From positions 186,001 to 250,000 of the forward strand of contig DASSIM010000023.1 in the NCBI GenBank assembly GCA_035691865.1: a stretch of DNA of 64,000 nt, read 5' to 3'. The notes below the pieces were generated by a model, which had not been told where the DNA came from, ran no database searches, and saw only the letters and a program-made list of their open reading frames with translations. The stretch's first letter is position 1. Every line of letters starts with the position of its first letter. A program made the position numbers and the translations under genes. Source of the DNA: Nitrosopolaris sp035691865 (GTDB lineage: Archaea; Thermoproteota; Nitrososphaeria; Nitrososphaerales; Nitrososphaeraceae). Positions 36,959 through 46,221 of the stretch are shown here, one piece after another.

Positions 36959-37171
36959 CTAATCCTGTAATTTTACTAGCTTCAAGGATTTAAGGGCATG
37001 ACAAAGTCCAGGTTCGACTTCCTTGCAAGGAGCAGTCGCAATAATACATTCATATTCATCATATGATGCCAACAGTAAGGTGTAAGGACCAGTGCTCATA
37101 ATCATATCGAACCGGGATGTCCTGATCCTAGTTTTTATTGTATTAAGTAATTCTACAGCAGGTACAGACAC
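36959..37171 (-). CDS. Small hypothetical protein
   Basis: 70 aa, GTG or ATG-like start at 37171. Alternating strands and helices (FDMIMSTGPYTLLLASYDEYECIIATAP) with two Cys. No family recognised. Divergent from the cupredoxin gene with a 54-base gap, so promoters overlap. Confidence 0.5.
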   Translation of the reverse strand: MSVPAVELLNTIKTRIRTSRFDMIMSTGPYTLLLASYDEYECIIATAPCKEVEPGLCHALKSLKLVKLQD

Positions 37172-37225
37172 ATACAGGAGTATCTATTAAATTAAAGTAG
37201 TCCCTCATTCTTGGTGGGAGAAATA

Positions 37226-37936
37226 ATGGACAATAAATTAGTCTTACTAAATGGTGCACTCGCGATAGCTGTGTTTGCAGGGATATTATTGGTAGTTGTT
37301 GCTGCTAGAATTTCGGGACCGGAATTTATCGCTGGAAAATTAATTTCTACAAGTCCCTCGACTAATTCTGGCACCCTGAATAATCTGACAACAGGGAATG
37401 TGGTCAAAGTAAAAACTGGCGGGGGAGACAATAATATCTCATCAACTCAATATTTCCCACAAACAGTCGAAATTAAAGCTGGAGAGAGTGTTACATGGTA
37501 CAACCCAACTCGGGTACCAGAACCCCATACCGTGACCTTTCAGATGGGTAGTTTATACCCAACCCCATCTTTTCTGCCGGTAGAGGTGTCAAAGTCTGCT
37601 CAATTAAACCTGGTGTCGTCAGCTGCTTCTAACGCCGAACCAATTGTTGTCCCCAGTCAGAACCATACAAGTTTCATAATAGCCGCAAATGCTAGGGCAT
37701 ACAATCCGGTCGTCACAAATTCAAATGGCAGTACGACGTTCCTTAATTGGGATACGAATTATACTATGAATGGAAGTGAGAAGTATATTAATTCGGGCTG
37801 GTTATTCCCGAACGGCGAGATCCCGCCAGGCATTCAAGCTGGAAGAACGTTCACGATAACCTTCGAGAAAGCAGGCTTATATGAATATACTTGTGTTTTT
37901 CATCCATGGATGACCGGAAAAGTCATTGTAAAATAA
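37226..37936 (+). CDS. Membrane-anchored cupredoxin (plastocyanin-like blue-copper protein)
   Basis: 236 aa from ATG 37226 (preceded by GGTGGGAG). One N-terminal membrane segment (LNGALAIAVFAGILLVVVAA) anchors an extracytoplasmic cupredoxin fold. Type 1 copper ligands: His in EPHTVTF and the C-terminal loop CVFHPWM (C-x2-H-x2-M). An insert of about 90 residues separates the first His strand from the rest. Multiple blue-copper proteins carry electrons in ammonia-oxidising archaea, probably replacing cytochrome c; which partners this one serves is unknown. ctaA is the convergent neighbour, fitting a respiratory context. Confidence 0.9.
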   Translation: MDNKLVLLNGALAIAVFAGILLVVVAARISGPEFIAGKLISTSPSTNSGTLNNLTTGNVVKVKTGGGDNNISSTQYFPQTVEIKAGESVTWYNPTRVPEPHTVTFQMGSLYPTPSFLPVEVSKSAQLNLVSSAASNAEPIVVPSQNHTSFIIAANARAYNPVVTNSNGSTTFLNWDTNYTMNGSEKYINSGWLFPNGEIPPGIQAGRTFTITFEKAGLYEYTCVFHPWMTGKVIVK

Positions 37937-37995
37937 ATAATGTAAATTACGATACTTACTAAATTACCTTCAAAGTCAATTATGTAATCTTATTT

Positions 37996-38448
37996 TTAAC
38001 GGCTTGTTGGTATATTAATTAATCGATAAGATGAGACGAAAGTAATCAGAGCCAACGCGAATAGAAAAACACCTGTTGATAAATGGCTTGCCACGAGCAA
38101 AGCGTCTAATTTAGTGTTAACAACATACATGCCCATTACAATCTGAACCGCCACTATAATGCCGGCTGCAATAGAAGTTTTTCTCATAATTCCTGATTTC
38201 TTCGCAGCATATCCTGCAGTCGCAAAGATAACGCCTGCAGTAATCACTGCAACAATTCTATGAGTCTCCTCAAAAAGGTACTTTTTTTGTGGAAAATTGA
38301 ACCCGTTGGGACAGAGCGGCCAATCAGGGCAAGATAGCCCTTGATGTGAAGAATCAACATAAGTTCCAATGAGCATCACAGTAAAGAGCAAAGCTAGTGA
38401 CGAGAAAGAAAGGCAGACTATCCTCATCATATCCAATTGATCATCCAC
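37996..38448 (-). CDS. ctaA: Half-size CtaA (haem A synthase family)
   Basis: 150 aa, GTG start, four membrane helices. CtaA oxidises haem O to haem A for cytochrome oxidase. Signatures: GLSCPDWPLCPNG with a Cys pair in the first external loop, FEETHRIVA with a haem-ligand His, GMYVVNTKLDALLVASHLSTG with the second His. Usual CtaA is about 300 aa with two such halves; archaeal half-size forms are thought to dimerise. Convergent with the cupredoxin gene. Confidence 0.9.
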   Translation of the reverse strand: MDDQLDMMRIVCLSFSSLALLFTVMLIGTYVDSSHQGLSCPDWPLCPNGFNFPQKKYLFEETHRIVAVITAGVIFATAGYAAKKSGIMRKTSIAAGIIVAVQIVMGMYVVNTKLDALLVASHLSTGVFLFALALITFVSSYRLINIPTSR

Positions 38449-38910
38449 GATGGTACGCGCTAATGAGATGATTATTAACCTTACATCTTGGAAAAGTGGT
38501 TAACACTGTCGCATATTATGAAAAGCTATTCCACAAAATGGCAAGAGAAGTCGTGAAACCATGGATACTATATCGGGACTTAAAATTATGGACGTTATGT
38601 GGATTTTGGGAAGAGCTTACGATAGAGGCTCTGAAGCTGAGAAAGTTGAAAAATGCCAGGTATCTTATTAACCCATTACGATATTCTTTAACTCATATAT
38701 GAAATTGCTACAGCAAATAGCAGATAAGCGATTTGCCACCAGCTAGCCCACATTTTTCAGCACAACATGTTGGGGGGCATTCTGATGAAGCAAGAGAGGA
38801 TTTTATTATTATCAATGCTAAATTATCTGTAAGCTCAGTTCTTTCTAACCTTTGTCGGATATTCTGATGTTGCTGAGAACCTTTACTGGGTTATTTAAAT
38901 TACGGCCAAG
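38449..38910. other. Intergenic region
   Basis: Two overlapping plus-strand frames (38496-38702 and about 38578-38672) both look partly protein-like and neither is convincing. On the minus strand near 38720-38790 a Cys-rich run (CPPTCCAEKCG) may be a zinc-ribbon relic. Confidence 0.3.
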
Positions 38911-40875
38911 TCACGATGATACAGATGGGCTAGCGTCGGTGCTATTGAATTTCATCAACAAATATTCTAATTTCTGTTGCAACAAGGAATTAATTTTGTG
39001 GCCGTCTGCCCTTCCTCTGAGCAGTGCCATACTTTTACCCATGAGTATTCCAGCTGCTCCGAGTCGCTTTTCAATAATCAAAGATATATTGTCTTTTAGA
39101 ATCTTCTCAATAGCTGTGTCCAATTCTTGATCACTTATCGACGTTATGCCGAGGGCCATTTTGGCTTCTTCGACTGTTTCAGCCTCTTTATTCATCAGCT
39201 TTTCGAAAATCGAGATAACAGATTCTTTAACGATCGTCCCATTATCAACTCTTTTAAAAACGTCAATCAGGATTTCATCCGTTATAACTGCTGGATCCAA
39301 GCCTCGTCGTTCCAGACTGATTAGGTCTTCTGTAAGTTTGGACGCAATAAATGTTGGACGTACCTGTTTCACAGACCCCGCAATTTCCTCAAAAATGCCG
39401 AAATAATTAGAATCGAAGATTTGCTCTGCAAGTTTTTTGTTCAGGCTGTATTTCTTGGTCAGGGAATTTACGATTTCGTCCATTGATCTTGGAACATTTC
39501 CGGAGAGGGAATCTATTCTCGAACTGTTGATTGGAATCGACGGAACGTCAGTTTCGGGATACATCCTCGCCGCGCCCGGTTTTGGTCTACTGAAAATTGT
39601 TTTGCCCTCAAATGTAGCAGCGCGTGTTTCTGGAGGAACACCTTTCAACGCCATCTTTAATCTCTGAATTATGGCTTCAATCGCAAAATCAACCTTAAAG
39701 TCTGGACCGCCAACGATCACAAATGCATCCATTTCGGTATCTATATGCAATTTATTTTTTATTGCCTGAACTTCTTCGCTACTGATACCATACCTTGGTA
39801 ACTCATCAGAATGAAATACGCCTCCCAGGCCGTAAAATCTAACCAACTCGCTAAGTTGCTTTCCTATACGTATATCCGGATATGGCTCAAATCCTATCAA
39901 ACCTCCAAATCCACTCAACCTGATTGCCTTGAAAACGCTATTATTTTCTTGGAGTGAATTTATCACCACCTTCGAAGAAGACTTCGTTAAAATGTCGGTT
40001 ATATTCTCGATCCTGTCACCAATTTCTTTTTCAACATCCTTTCTATCTCTTAGTTTTTTGGCAATTATTATCAAACCATACTGTCTGAGCATTTCATATT
40101 GTATTACTTTTACAAGTTGGTCCAATCGCTGCACACCCTTTACTTCAACCACAGCTCCGTTATCTATGGAAATATTAACATCCTGTCTTATACTCCCAAG
40201 CCCTCGCGCCACTCTCTTACTTGCGCGTAATAGCCTCCCAAGAGAAAGGGCAATCCGCATTATTTCCTCAGGCGTGCCCGTTACAGGCTCGAGCGCAATT
40301 TCAACTAGTGGCACGCCTAATCTGTCCAGCCCATACTCCCTAATTGTACCGTCATCTGAAATCAATTTGGCCGCATCCTCTTCAAGACATATACTTTGCA
40401 CCTTCACCTTTCTTTCATTAACGTCAAGATACCCACCATGGGCAACGAGAATTGTTCGCTGAAACCCGCCTGTATTCGAGCCATCAATTACGAATTTACG
40501 CATGACATGCAACTCATCCACAATATCCGAATGAAGGGCCAGAGAAATTATCAGTGCAGTTTCGAGAGAGCCGCAGTCAACGTTGTGTGGTGGTTCCTCG
40601 TCAGCCTCTACTAGGCAACTAGAAGTTGTTGATGCATAATACTTTATCGTACGCATCTTTTTGAATTCGAAGAGCGAGGCAGGATCATAGGAGCCCAATT
40701 CACTCTGGGTCGGTCGCAATTTACGAACGAATGTAGCACCATACTTTTCAATCTCTTTAGATCTACAACTACAAAACAATTTGCTGTTGGTTGCTAACTG
40801 CTGGTGAATTTCAATCCCGACTTTAAGATTAATGACTACTGGATCTATCGTCAAAGCTAAATTTGGACTGGACAA
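38911..40875 (-). CDS. gatE: Glu-tRNA(Gln) amidotransferase subunit E
   Basis: 654 aa, TTG start. GatDE converts Glu-tRNA(Gln) to Gln-tRNA(Gln). GatB/E fold: LKVGIEIHQQLAT at the N-terminus, CSCRS, the RKLRPTQSELGSYD block and EADEEPPH; RTILVAHGG and GSIRQDVNISI; then ARMYPETDVPSIPI. An AspRS-like insertion lies mid-protein and the YqeY-type tail (AGILMGKSMALLRGRADG) binds tRNA. Length is typical. Follows gatD by 16 bases on the same strand. Confidence 0.96.
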   Translation of the reverse strand: MSSPNLALTIDPVVINLKVGIEIHQQLATNSKLFCSCRSKEIEKYGATFVRKLRPTQSELGSYDPASLFEFKKMRTIKYYASTTSSCLVEADEEPPHNVDCGSLETALIISLALHSDIVDELHVMRKFVIDGSNTGGFQRTILVAHGGYLDVNERKVKVQSICLEEDAAKLISDDGTIREYGLDRLGVPLVEIALEPVTGTPEEIMRIALSLGRLLRASKRVARGLGSIRQDVNISIDNGAVVEVKGVQRLDQLVKVIQYEMLRQYGLIIIAKKLRDRKDVEKEIGDRIENITDILTKSSSKVVINSLQENNSVFKAIRLSGFGGLIGFEPYPDIRIGKQLSELVRFYGLGGVFHSDELPRYGISSEEVQAIKNKLHIDTEMDAFVIVGGPDFKVDFAIEAIIQRLKMALKGVPPETRAATFEGKTIFSRPKPGAARMYPETDVPSIPINSSRIDSLSGNVPRSMDEIVNSLTKKYSLNKKLAEQIFDSNYFGIFEEIAGSVKQVRPTFIASKLTEDLISLERRGLDPAVITDEILIDVFKRVDNGTIVKESVISIFEKLMNKEAETVEEAKMALGITSISDQELDTAIEKILKDNISLIIEKRLGAAGILMGKSMALLRGRADGHKINSLLQQKLEYLLMKFNSTDASPSVSS

Positions 40876-40891
40876 CTTTTAAGTTTACCTA

Positions 40892-42322
40892 TCAGATGGG
40901 TATAGTCTCCGATGTTTCATTTGCAATATTTTCCTGCATCAATTTAGTCGTCGATTTAGCGTCTTTGCTGTTTGCAAGGGCCCACATTGCTTTTACTGTA
41001 GCGGTCTCTGCCATCATATTTGATAATGGGATTACGCCAATATTTATCAGATCCCGACCAGTCTCGTATACAGTCATTCTCGTTCTTCCCCAGATGCATT
41101 GCGAAGTCATGAAAATCAGTGTGCCTGATTCTACTGCATTTCGGATTTGTGAAAAACAGTCTTTACTAACATGCCCAAGACCTGTTCCTTCAAGGACAAT
41201 GGCCCTGATACCCGCCGCTACCAGATGAGATATGAATTCCGGATTAAATCCCGGATAGTATTTTAATAGTACAGCTCTTCTGTCAAAGTCCGGTCGAACT
41301 ACAAGGCCATTAGTATTATTAGTACGCTTACTAAGTTTCAGCCCAGATTGTTCCGATTGCATTTCAAGAATTTCACCTCTGATTAGAGCGACAGGCACAC
41401 CATCTATTGTTTCAAAAGCATCACGCCTGCTGGTGTGATTCTTCCTCACCCTGGTACCAAGATGACAAGCGATTGCGTCATCCGAAGTAGTAGCATGCAT
41501 GCTAACAAAAACTCCAGTTAGTTCAGACTTTACAGCATATATCGTAGCACCTATTAGATTCAGGGCTGCGTCTGATGACGGTCTATCAGACGATCGCTGT
41601 GCACCCACCAAAACAACAGGAATAGGTAAGTTTTGTAATGCAAAACTAAGTGCAGCTGCGGTATAATGCATAGTGTCGGTCCCATGGGAAACTATTATCC
41701 CTTGATACATCCCAGACATGACCTTCTCCTTTATCTTATGAGCGATAGTGGTCCAGTCCGCTGGCTTCAGGTTTTCACTGTATTCATTTAACAACACCTC
41801 GGACTCGATTGAGGCATATTTTTGAAGTTCAGGTACAGAAGCATATATCTCGGACGCCGAAAGAGCCGGACTGACTCCTCCTGTCCGATAATCAACTTTA
41901 CTTGCAATCGTGCCACCAGTCCCAAGTAGTGCGATTTTGGGATGTTCTTCGCTCCTTTCATTTTGGCTGATTGATAGATTTATTTCGAGTTCCTTACTTA
42001 CTTGTTTAAACGAATTTACGAAAGTCGGATTTCTCGTAGAAGGTGCATCTGAGACATAACGAGTTAGCTCTGTTAATTTAGCAATCGATCGAACCTTATC
42101 TGTTCTAATCCCAACGTTATAGCCGCTTTTTAGTTTGATAACAATATGATTCTTATCAGCTGATTCATAACGCGGCATCAAGATGCCCGTAAATTCATTC
42201 TCAGAGGTCTTTATTGTAACAGTGTCACCTATTGAAACGGGTTGTTTTCGAAGCAACTCCGCACTCTTTTCTCTGTAACCTGCTAAGTTGTCCTTATTTC
42301 CGACGGACAATCCTATTTCCAT
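40892..42322 (-). CDS. gatD: Glu-tRNA(Gln) amidotransferase subunit D
   Basis: 476 aa, ATG start. Supplies ammonia from glutamine/asparagine to GatE. N-terminal barrel (GDTVTIKTSENEFTGILMPRYE) then an L-asparaginase domain: IALLGTGGTIASKVDYRTGGV (first catalytic Thr), IIVSHGTDTMHYTAAAL (second Thr and Asp), VVLVGAQRSSDRPSSDA and the Lys-containing IVLEGTGLGHVSKD. First gene of the gatDE operon. Confidence 0.96.
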   Translation of the reverse strand: MEIGLSVGNKDNLAGYREKSAELLRKQPVSIGDTVTIKTSENEFTGILMPRYESADKNHIVIKLKSGYNVGIRTDKVRSIAKLTELTRYVSDAPSTRNPTFVNSFKQVSKELEINLSISQNERSEEHPKIALLGTGGTIASKVDYRTGGVSPALSASEIYASVPELQKYASIESEVLLNEYSENLKPADWTTIAHKIKEKVMSGMYQGIIVSHGTDTMHYTAAALSFALQNLPIPVVLVGAQRSSDRPSSDAALNLIGATIYAVKSELTGVFVSMHATTSDDAIACHLGTRVRKNHTSRRDAFETIDGVPVALIRGEILEMQSEQSGLKLSKRTNNTNGLVVRPDFDRRAVLLKYYPGFNPEFISHLVAAGIRAIVLEGTGLGHVSKDCFSQIRNAVESGTLIFMTSQCIWGRTRMTVYETGRDLINIGVIPLSNMMAETATVKAMWALANSKDAKSTTKLMQENIANETSETIPI

Positions 42323-42428
42323 GTGATCCTTTTTCTATATATATTAACAAAACTGTGACGAATATTCACGCTACATCACCTTACAGCCGCGAGAGAGAAC
42401 AGGATCCAAAAGTGCTTGGTGTTCAGTG

Positions 42429-42836
42429 TCAATGTGAACGTTCGATAATTGCTATGCTTCTTCCCTCTAGAATATCCAGAACTGCCTTCTCAAGATCGTA
42501 TTTTGTTATTTGTCCGAAATCCCATGCGTCAATGAATCTCCGGTACTCTTGTTCTAGTATCTTAGCAGTTTCTTGAAATTCTACCATTTTCTCAGGGCTA
42601 TTGGGTGCTTTATAGCCCTTAGCAATCATAATAGGGCACCTTTTATCACCTTCAAGTGGTATGTACCAGGCATCTTTTGCAAATTCATAACGTCCTGTGC
42701 TCAGAGTGTTATACATACGCATTAATTCATCGTTTGATAGCTTTCGCAAGTCAAATAACCATCTTTCCTTATCCATCTTGAACACAGTTTTTTCCTCATC
42801 CATTCCCGTTTTGGCACAGCTAGTTCCAAACACCAA
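42429..42836 (-). CDS. Hypothetical protein upstream of gatD
   Basis: 135 aa from TTG, or 124 aa from the ATG at 42803 (MDEEKTVFKM). Soluble, Trp/Tyr-rich with blocks LSNDELMRMYNTLSTGRYEF and ILEQEYRRFIDAWDFGQITKYDL. Not recognised. Same strand as gatDE with a 106-base gap; possibly cotranscribed. Confidence 0.65.
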   Translation of the reverse strand: MVFGTSCAKTGMDEEKTVFKMDKERWLFDLRKLSNDELMRMYNTLSTGRYEFAKDAWYIPLEGDKRCPIMIAKGYKAPNSPEKMVEFQETAKILEQEYRRFIDAWDFGQITKYDLEKAVLDILEGRSIAIIERSH

Positions 42837-42951
42837 TTGTACTATCCTTATAGACAGACAGCTAAAAATACATTTTCTTCAAATTAAAACTTCCAGCAAG
42901 AAGAATTTAATCGGTCGCCTAGCTCTGATATGTCGGCACAAGTTTGAAAAT

Positions 42952-43485
42952 CTAACTAGTTGATTCAGATAGCTTCATAAAAATCGCTCTGATTCTTTCA
43001 ATTCCGTGTATATCATCGACAATTTTCGCAGTTTGGGTAGGGACTAGGTCTTTCCAATTTCTCCCGTGGACCATCCTAGACCTAATTTTTGTACCAGATA
43101 GTTCGTTACGTCTATGGAGACCGGGTTGGATGACTTCAATTCCCCTTTCTTTATATAACAGACGTGTAAAAAAATCATTTGAAAACACCGACTGGTATTC
43201 AGGAACCATGACGTCAAGCTGGTATGTCCAAAGTGGATGGAAGTTCACATCAGGGACAGGAATCATCAGTATTCTTTTGAGATCAATTCCTTGTTCTGGA
43301 TCGAGCGAATCTTTTATCATTTGAATCCTCTCACCGGCAGTAAATGGATTTCTCATCTCGTGACTAATTTGTGCGCTGCCTATTACGATCACAAGCTCTT
43401 CAATCCTTTCCAGAGCAAATTTGATAGCTGCTATGTGTCCCAAATGAAATGGCTGAAATCTGCCGACAAATATACCACGCGACAT
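42952..43485 (-). CDS. nadM: Nicotinamide-nucleotide adenylyltransferase
   Basis: 177 aa from ATG 43485; the frame is open 32 codons further upstream but MSRGIFVGRFQPFHLGH is the family N-terminus. Makes NAD+ from NMN and ATP. Nucleotidyltransferase motifs: GRFQPFHLGH with the H-x-x-H signature and SGTKIRSRM (I/S-S-G-T-x-I-R type) near the C-terminus; the EMRNPFTAGERIQMI block is typical of archaeal NadM. Divergent from rtcA. Confidence 0.95.
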   Translation of the reverse strand: MSRGIFVGRFQPFHLGHIAAIKFALERIEELVIVIGSAQISHEMRNPFTAGERIQMIKDSLDPEQGIDLKRILMIPVPDVNFHPLWTYQLDVMVPEYQSVFSNDFFTRLLYKERGIEVIQPGLHRRNELSGTKIRSRMVHGRNWKDLVPTQTAKIVDDIHGIERIRAIFMKLSESTS

Positions 43486-43661
43486 TATATATTCAAAATA
43501 TCGCGAGTCTGATAATTTAAAGTAATTTTGATTTCTTAAGAAAAGTTCCTTTGATCCGACATCTTCTACGGAAGAAAACAATGATAATAACTATGATAAT
43601 ATCGTCGTTATTATGGGGCAGAATTTTTATCTTTCTATATTTACAAGAATGACAGATCTTT

Positions 43662-44702
43662 GTGCTAACAATCGACGGTGCCTATGGTGAGGGCGGGGGA
43701 CAAATTCTACGTAGCGCCGTGACCTTATCTGCTATAACTGGGAAGTCTATAGAGGTAATCAATATCCGAGCGAAACGTCAGAATCGTGGGCTCCGACCAC
43801 AACACATGCACGCGACTAAGGCTGTAGCCGAGATATTCGGAGCGAGGGTAGAGAATCTTAAAGTCGGTGCCGAATGGATAAGATTTGTTCCAAAAGCTGA
43901 CAATTATGAAGGAGGCGAGCTAAGAATTGATACTGGAACCGCAGGCAGCATTCCGATGATACTGCAAACAATTATTCCCGCTGTGGCGCTATCAGGCAAA
44001 AGCCTAAGTGTTCAGGTAACTGGTGGTACCGATGTGAAGATGAGCCCTACTGCCGATTATCTGCGTTATATCATGCACAACGCGTATAAAAATATAGGAA
44101 TAAATTTCAGCCTAAATATCCTCAGAAGAGGATACTACCCAAAGGGCGGAGGAATAATACAGGCAGAGATTAGTCCCTGTGAAAACATAAGTTCATTTGA
44201 CCTCTTGAACAGAAGAAACGTAGAACCTAAAATTGTGAGTGTTTGTTGCCAACTCCCAAAAAGCGTTGCCGAAAGACAGATTTCTTCTGCTCTGCTAAGA
44301 TTAGAGAGGCATGGAATTCGCTGCAATTTTTATTCTTCCTCATTTGAAAATTCGCTATCCCCTGGTACTTCGATTTTGGTGTACTCTGAATCTGATTTTG
44401 GTCCATATATTGGTGGTGATTCGGTCGGCGCAAGGGACAAGTCGGCCGAAAAAGTAGGGGAAGAAGCTGTTCAGAACTTTATTGAAAGCTTTGACATCAA
44501 CGTTCCAATTGATCGATTTCTTGCAGATATGCTCGTAATCCCGCTAAGTCTCACTAGGGGAAAATCGCGATATAGGGTAGGAATTGTGACTGAACATCTC
44601 AAGACGAATCTGCACGTTGTAAGCCAAATAGTAGGATGCAAATATCAAATTGAACCCGCAGAAAAAAGCTACATCGTCACTATTGAAGGTAATCGATTGT
44701 AG
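43662..44702 (+). CDS. rtcA: RNA 3'-terminal phosphate cyclase
   Basis: 346 aa, GTG start. Converts RNA 3'-phosphates to 2',3'-cyclic phosphates with ATP. N-terminal GAYGEGGGQILR, NIRAKRQNRGLRPQH, PKGGGIIQAEI, and the C-terminal TEHLKTN carrying the His (H312) expected to be adenylylated. Length is normal. No RtcB or splicing gene is adjacent. Followed after 52 bases by queC on the same strand. Confidence 0.95.
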   Translation: MLTIDGAYGEGGGQILRSAVTLSAITGKSIEVINIRAKRQNRGLRPQHMHATKAVAEIFGARVENLKVGAEWIRFVPKADNYEGGELRIDTGTAGSIPMILQTIIPAVALSGKSLSVQVTGGTDVKMSPTADYLRYIMHNAYKNIGINFSLNILRRGYYPKGGGIIQAEISPCENISSFDLLNRRNVEPKIVSVCCQLPKSVAERQISSALLRLERHGIRCNFYSSSFENSLSPGTSILVYSESDFGPYIGGDSVGARDKSAEKVGEEAVQNFIESFDINVPIDRFLADMLVIPLSLTRGKSRYRVGIVTEHLKTNLHVVSQIVGCKYQIEPAEKSYIVTIEGNRL

Positions 44703-44754
44703 CACAGGTTCTAGTAGTAGCACATAATATGGTATTAATTGTTAATCGTCTGTA

Positions 44755-45534
44755 TTGCCCTCCAAACCTGATGCTCTGCCTGCTTCCATGCGACCAAGGG
44801 TACGAAAAGCAGTGTGTATTGTGAGTGGTGGACTCGATTCTGTTTGCACCGCGGCTTATTTGAGAGACGAAGGTTACAGCGTTTACATGCTTACCTTTGC
44901 ATATGGACAGCGAGCAAGGTACGAAATTCAGGCAGCAAAACGTTTTGCAAGGATTCTGAAGATTGAAGATCATAGAATTGTTGATATCGGGTTCATGAAG
45001 CAGATTTATGGAAGAACAAACGTCTTAACAGACACAAATCAATGTTTACCTGGACATTTCGATTATAGTATCGTTGTCCCTCTTAGAAACGCAGTATTCA
45101 TCACAATTGCAAGTGCATGGGCCATGAGCATTGGTGCAGAACTCGTGGCGTATGGTGCACATACGGGTGACGAACAATATCCAGATTGCCGTGCAACTTT
45201 CGTGAATTCAATGACCAATACGCTGAATCTGGGCGAATCGGACGGCATAAGATCTGGAAAGAGACAAAAGATAGCTGTGTGGTCTCCAGCAGTTAACGGT
45301 ATAGATAAGTCAGATCTGTTGAGTAAAGGTTATAAACTTCTAGGCAATCGGATTTTCGATACATGGAGCTGCTACTCTAACGGGTTAAGAGAAAAAGGCA
45401 AAAATCCAATCCATTGTGGCAGATGCGAATCGTGTATAAATAGGAAGATTGCAATTAGCAACTCAGGTGTAGAGGATAAAACACGTTATGCTAACGAACC
45501 CAAATGCAATACAACTAAGCGAAATATTCACTAG
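44755..45534 (+). CDS. queC: 7-cyano-7-deazaguanine (preQ0) synthase
   Basis: 259 aa from TTG 44755; an ATG at 44788 is an alternative. ATP-dependent conversion of CDG to preQ0. PP-loop CIVSGGLDSVCTAAYL, the conserved VPLRNAVFITIASAWA and GAHTGDEQYPDCR, and a C-terminal four-Cys zinc site (SCYSNG...HCGRCESCINRK). Its 3' end overlaps queE by 47 bases in another frame, so the two are translationally coupled. Confidence 0.96.
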   Translation: MPSKPDALPASMRPRVRKAVCIVSGGLDSVCTAAYLRDEGYSVYMLTFAYGQRARYEIQAAKRFARILKIEDHRIVDIGFMKQIYGRTNVLTDTNQCLPGHFDYSIVVPLRNAVFITIASAWAMSIGAELVAYGAHTGDEQYPDCRATFVNSMTNTLNLGESDGIRSGKRQKIAVWSPAVNGIDKSDLLSKGYKLLGNRIFDTWSCYSNGLREKGKNPIHCGRCESCINRKIAISNSGVEDKTRYANEPKCNTTKRNIH

Positions 45535-46216
45535 TATCGAAGGAGAAGGCATCTTGTTCGGTACGAAAACACTCTTTGTGAGAATGGCTGGATGTCCTCT
45601 CAAATGTCGATGGTGTGATACTAGCTATGCTTTACCGATGTATAGCGGTAATAGCTATTCACTTGAATATGTAAAGAAGCTAATCTCAGATCACCTCGAG
45701 CCATTTACTTACAAAGTTAATTTTACAGGAGGTGAGCCACTAGTCCAATATGAGGCGGTCATCGAACTAGCAAAATTCGTTAGAGAGAGAGGACTTAGGA
45801 CTTATTTAGAATCGGCATGTTATGATTCCGATCGGTTTGCAAAACTCCTTCCGTATATGGATATTTGTAAAGTAGAAATCAAAATGAGCGATTCCAAGGT
45901 AGTTGATATGAATCATTACGACAACTTGTTGCAGAACGAACTTAAGTGTTTAAGGACTTCTGTTACACACCACAAAATCACGTACATCAAAATAGTAGTG
46001 ACTAATTCGACTGATATTAAAGAGTTCGCAGATATCGTGGAAGATATCTTCCAACCTTCCAATATTGCAGGGATAAGCGGGTTTGTAATACAGCCGAGCG
46101 ACAGAATAGACGAACCAACAGCAGAACGTTTGTTACAATTTTATGATGTAGTTTGTCCCCATTACCGAGAGGTAAGGATTATACCTCAGTTACATAAACA
46201 AATAGGGGCTAGATAA
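45488..46216 (+). CDS. queE: 7-carboxy-7-deazaguanine synthase (radical SAM)
   Basis: 242 aa, ATG start inside queC. Radical-SAM ring contraction of CPH4 to CDG. SIEGEGILFGTKTLFVRMAGCPLKCRWCDT holds the C-x3-C-x2-C cluster motif; NFTGGEPL is the SAM-binding GGE motif. Ends 5 bases before folE. QueD (CPH4 synthase) is not in the window. Confidence 0.96.
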   Translation: MLTNPNAIQLSEIFTSIEGEGILFGTKTLFVRMAGCPLKCRWCDTSYALPMYSGNSYSLEYVKKLISDHLEPFTYKVNFTGGEPLVQYEAVIELAKFVRERGLRTYLESACYDSDRFAKLLPYMDICKVEIKMSDSKVVDMNHYDNLLQNELKCLRTSVTHHKITYIKIVVTNSTDIKEFADIVEDIFQPSNIAGISGFVIQPSDRIDEPTAERLLQFYDVVCPHYREVRIIPQLHKQIGAR

Positions 46217-46221
46217 TAAAA

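Noticed and set aside
39929..40462. 177-codon plus-strand frame
   Set aside because: Antisense to gatE, which has clear family motifs throughout.
43486..43581. Upstream extension of nadM by 32 codons
   Set aside because: The ATG at 43485 gives the exact family N-terminus (MSRGIFVGRFQPFH); the extension is AT-rich leader.
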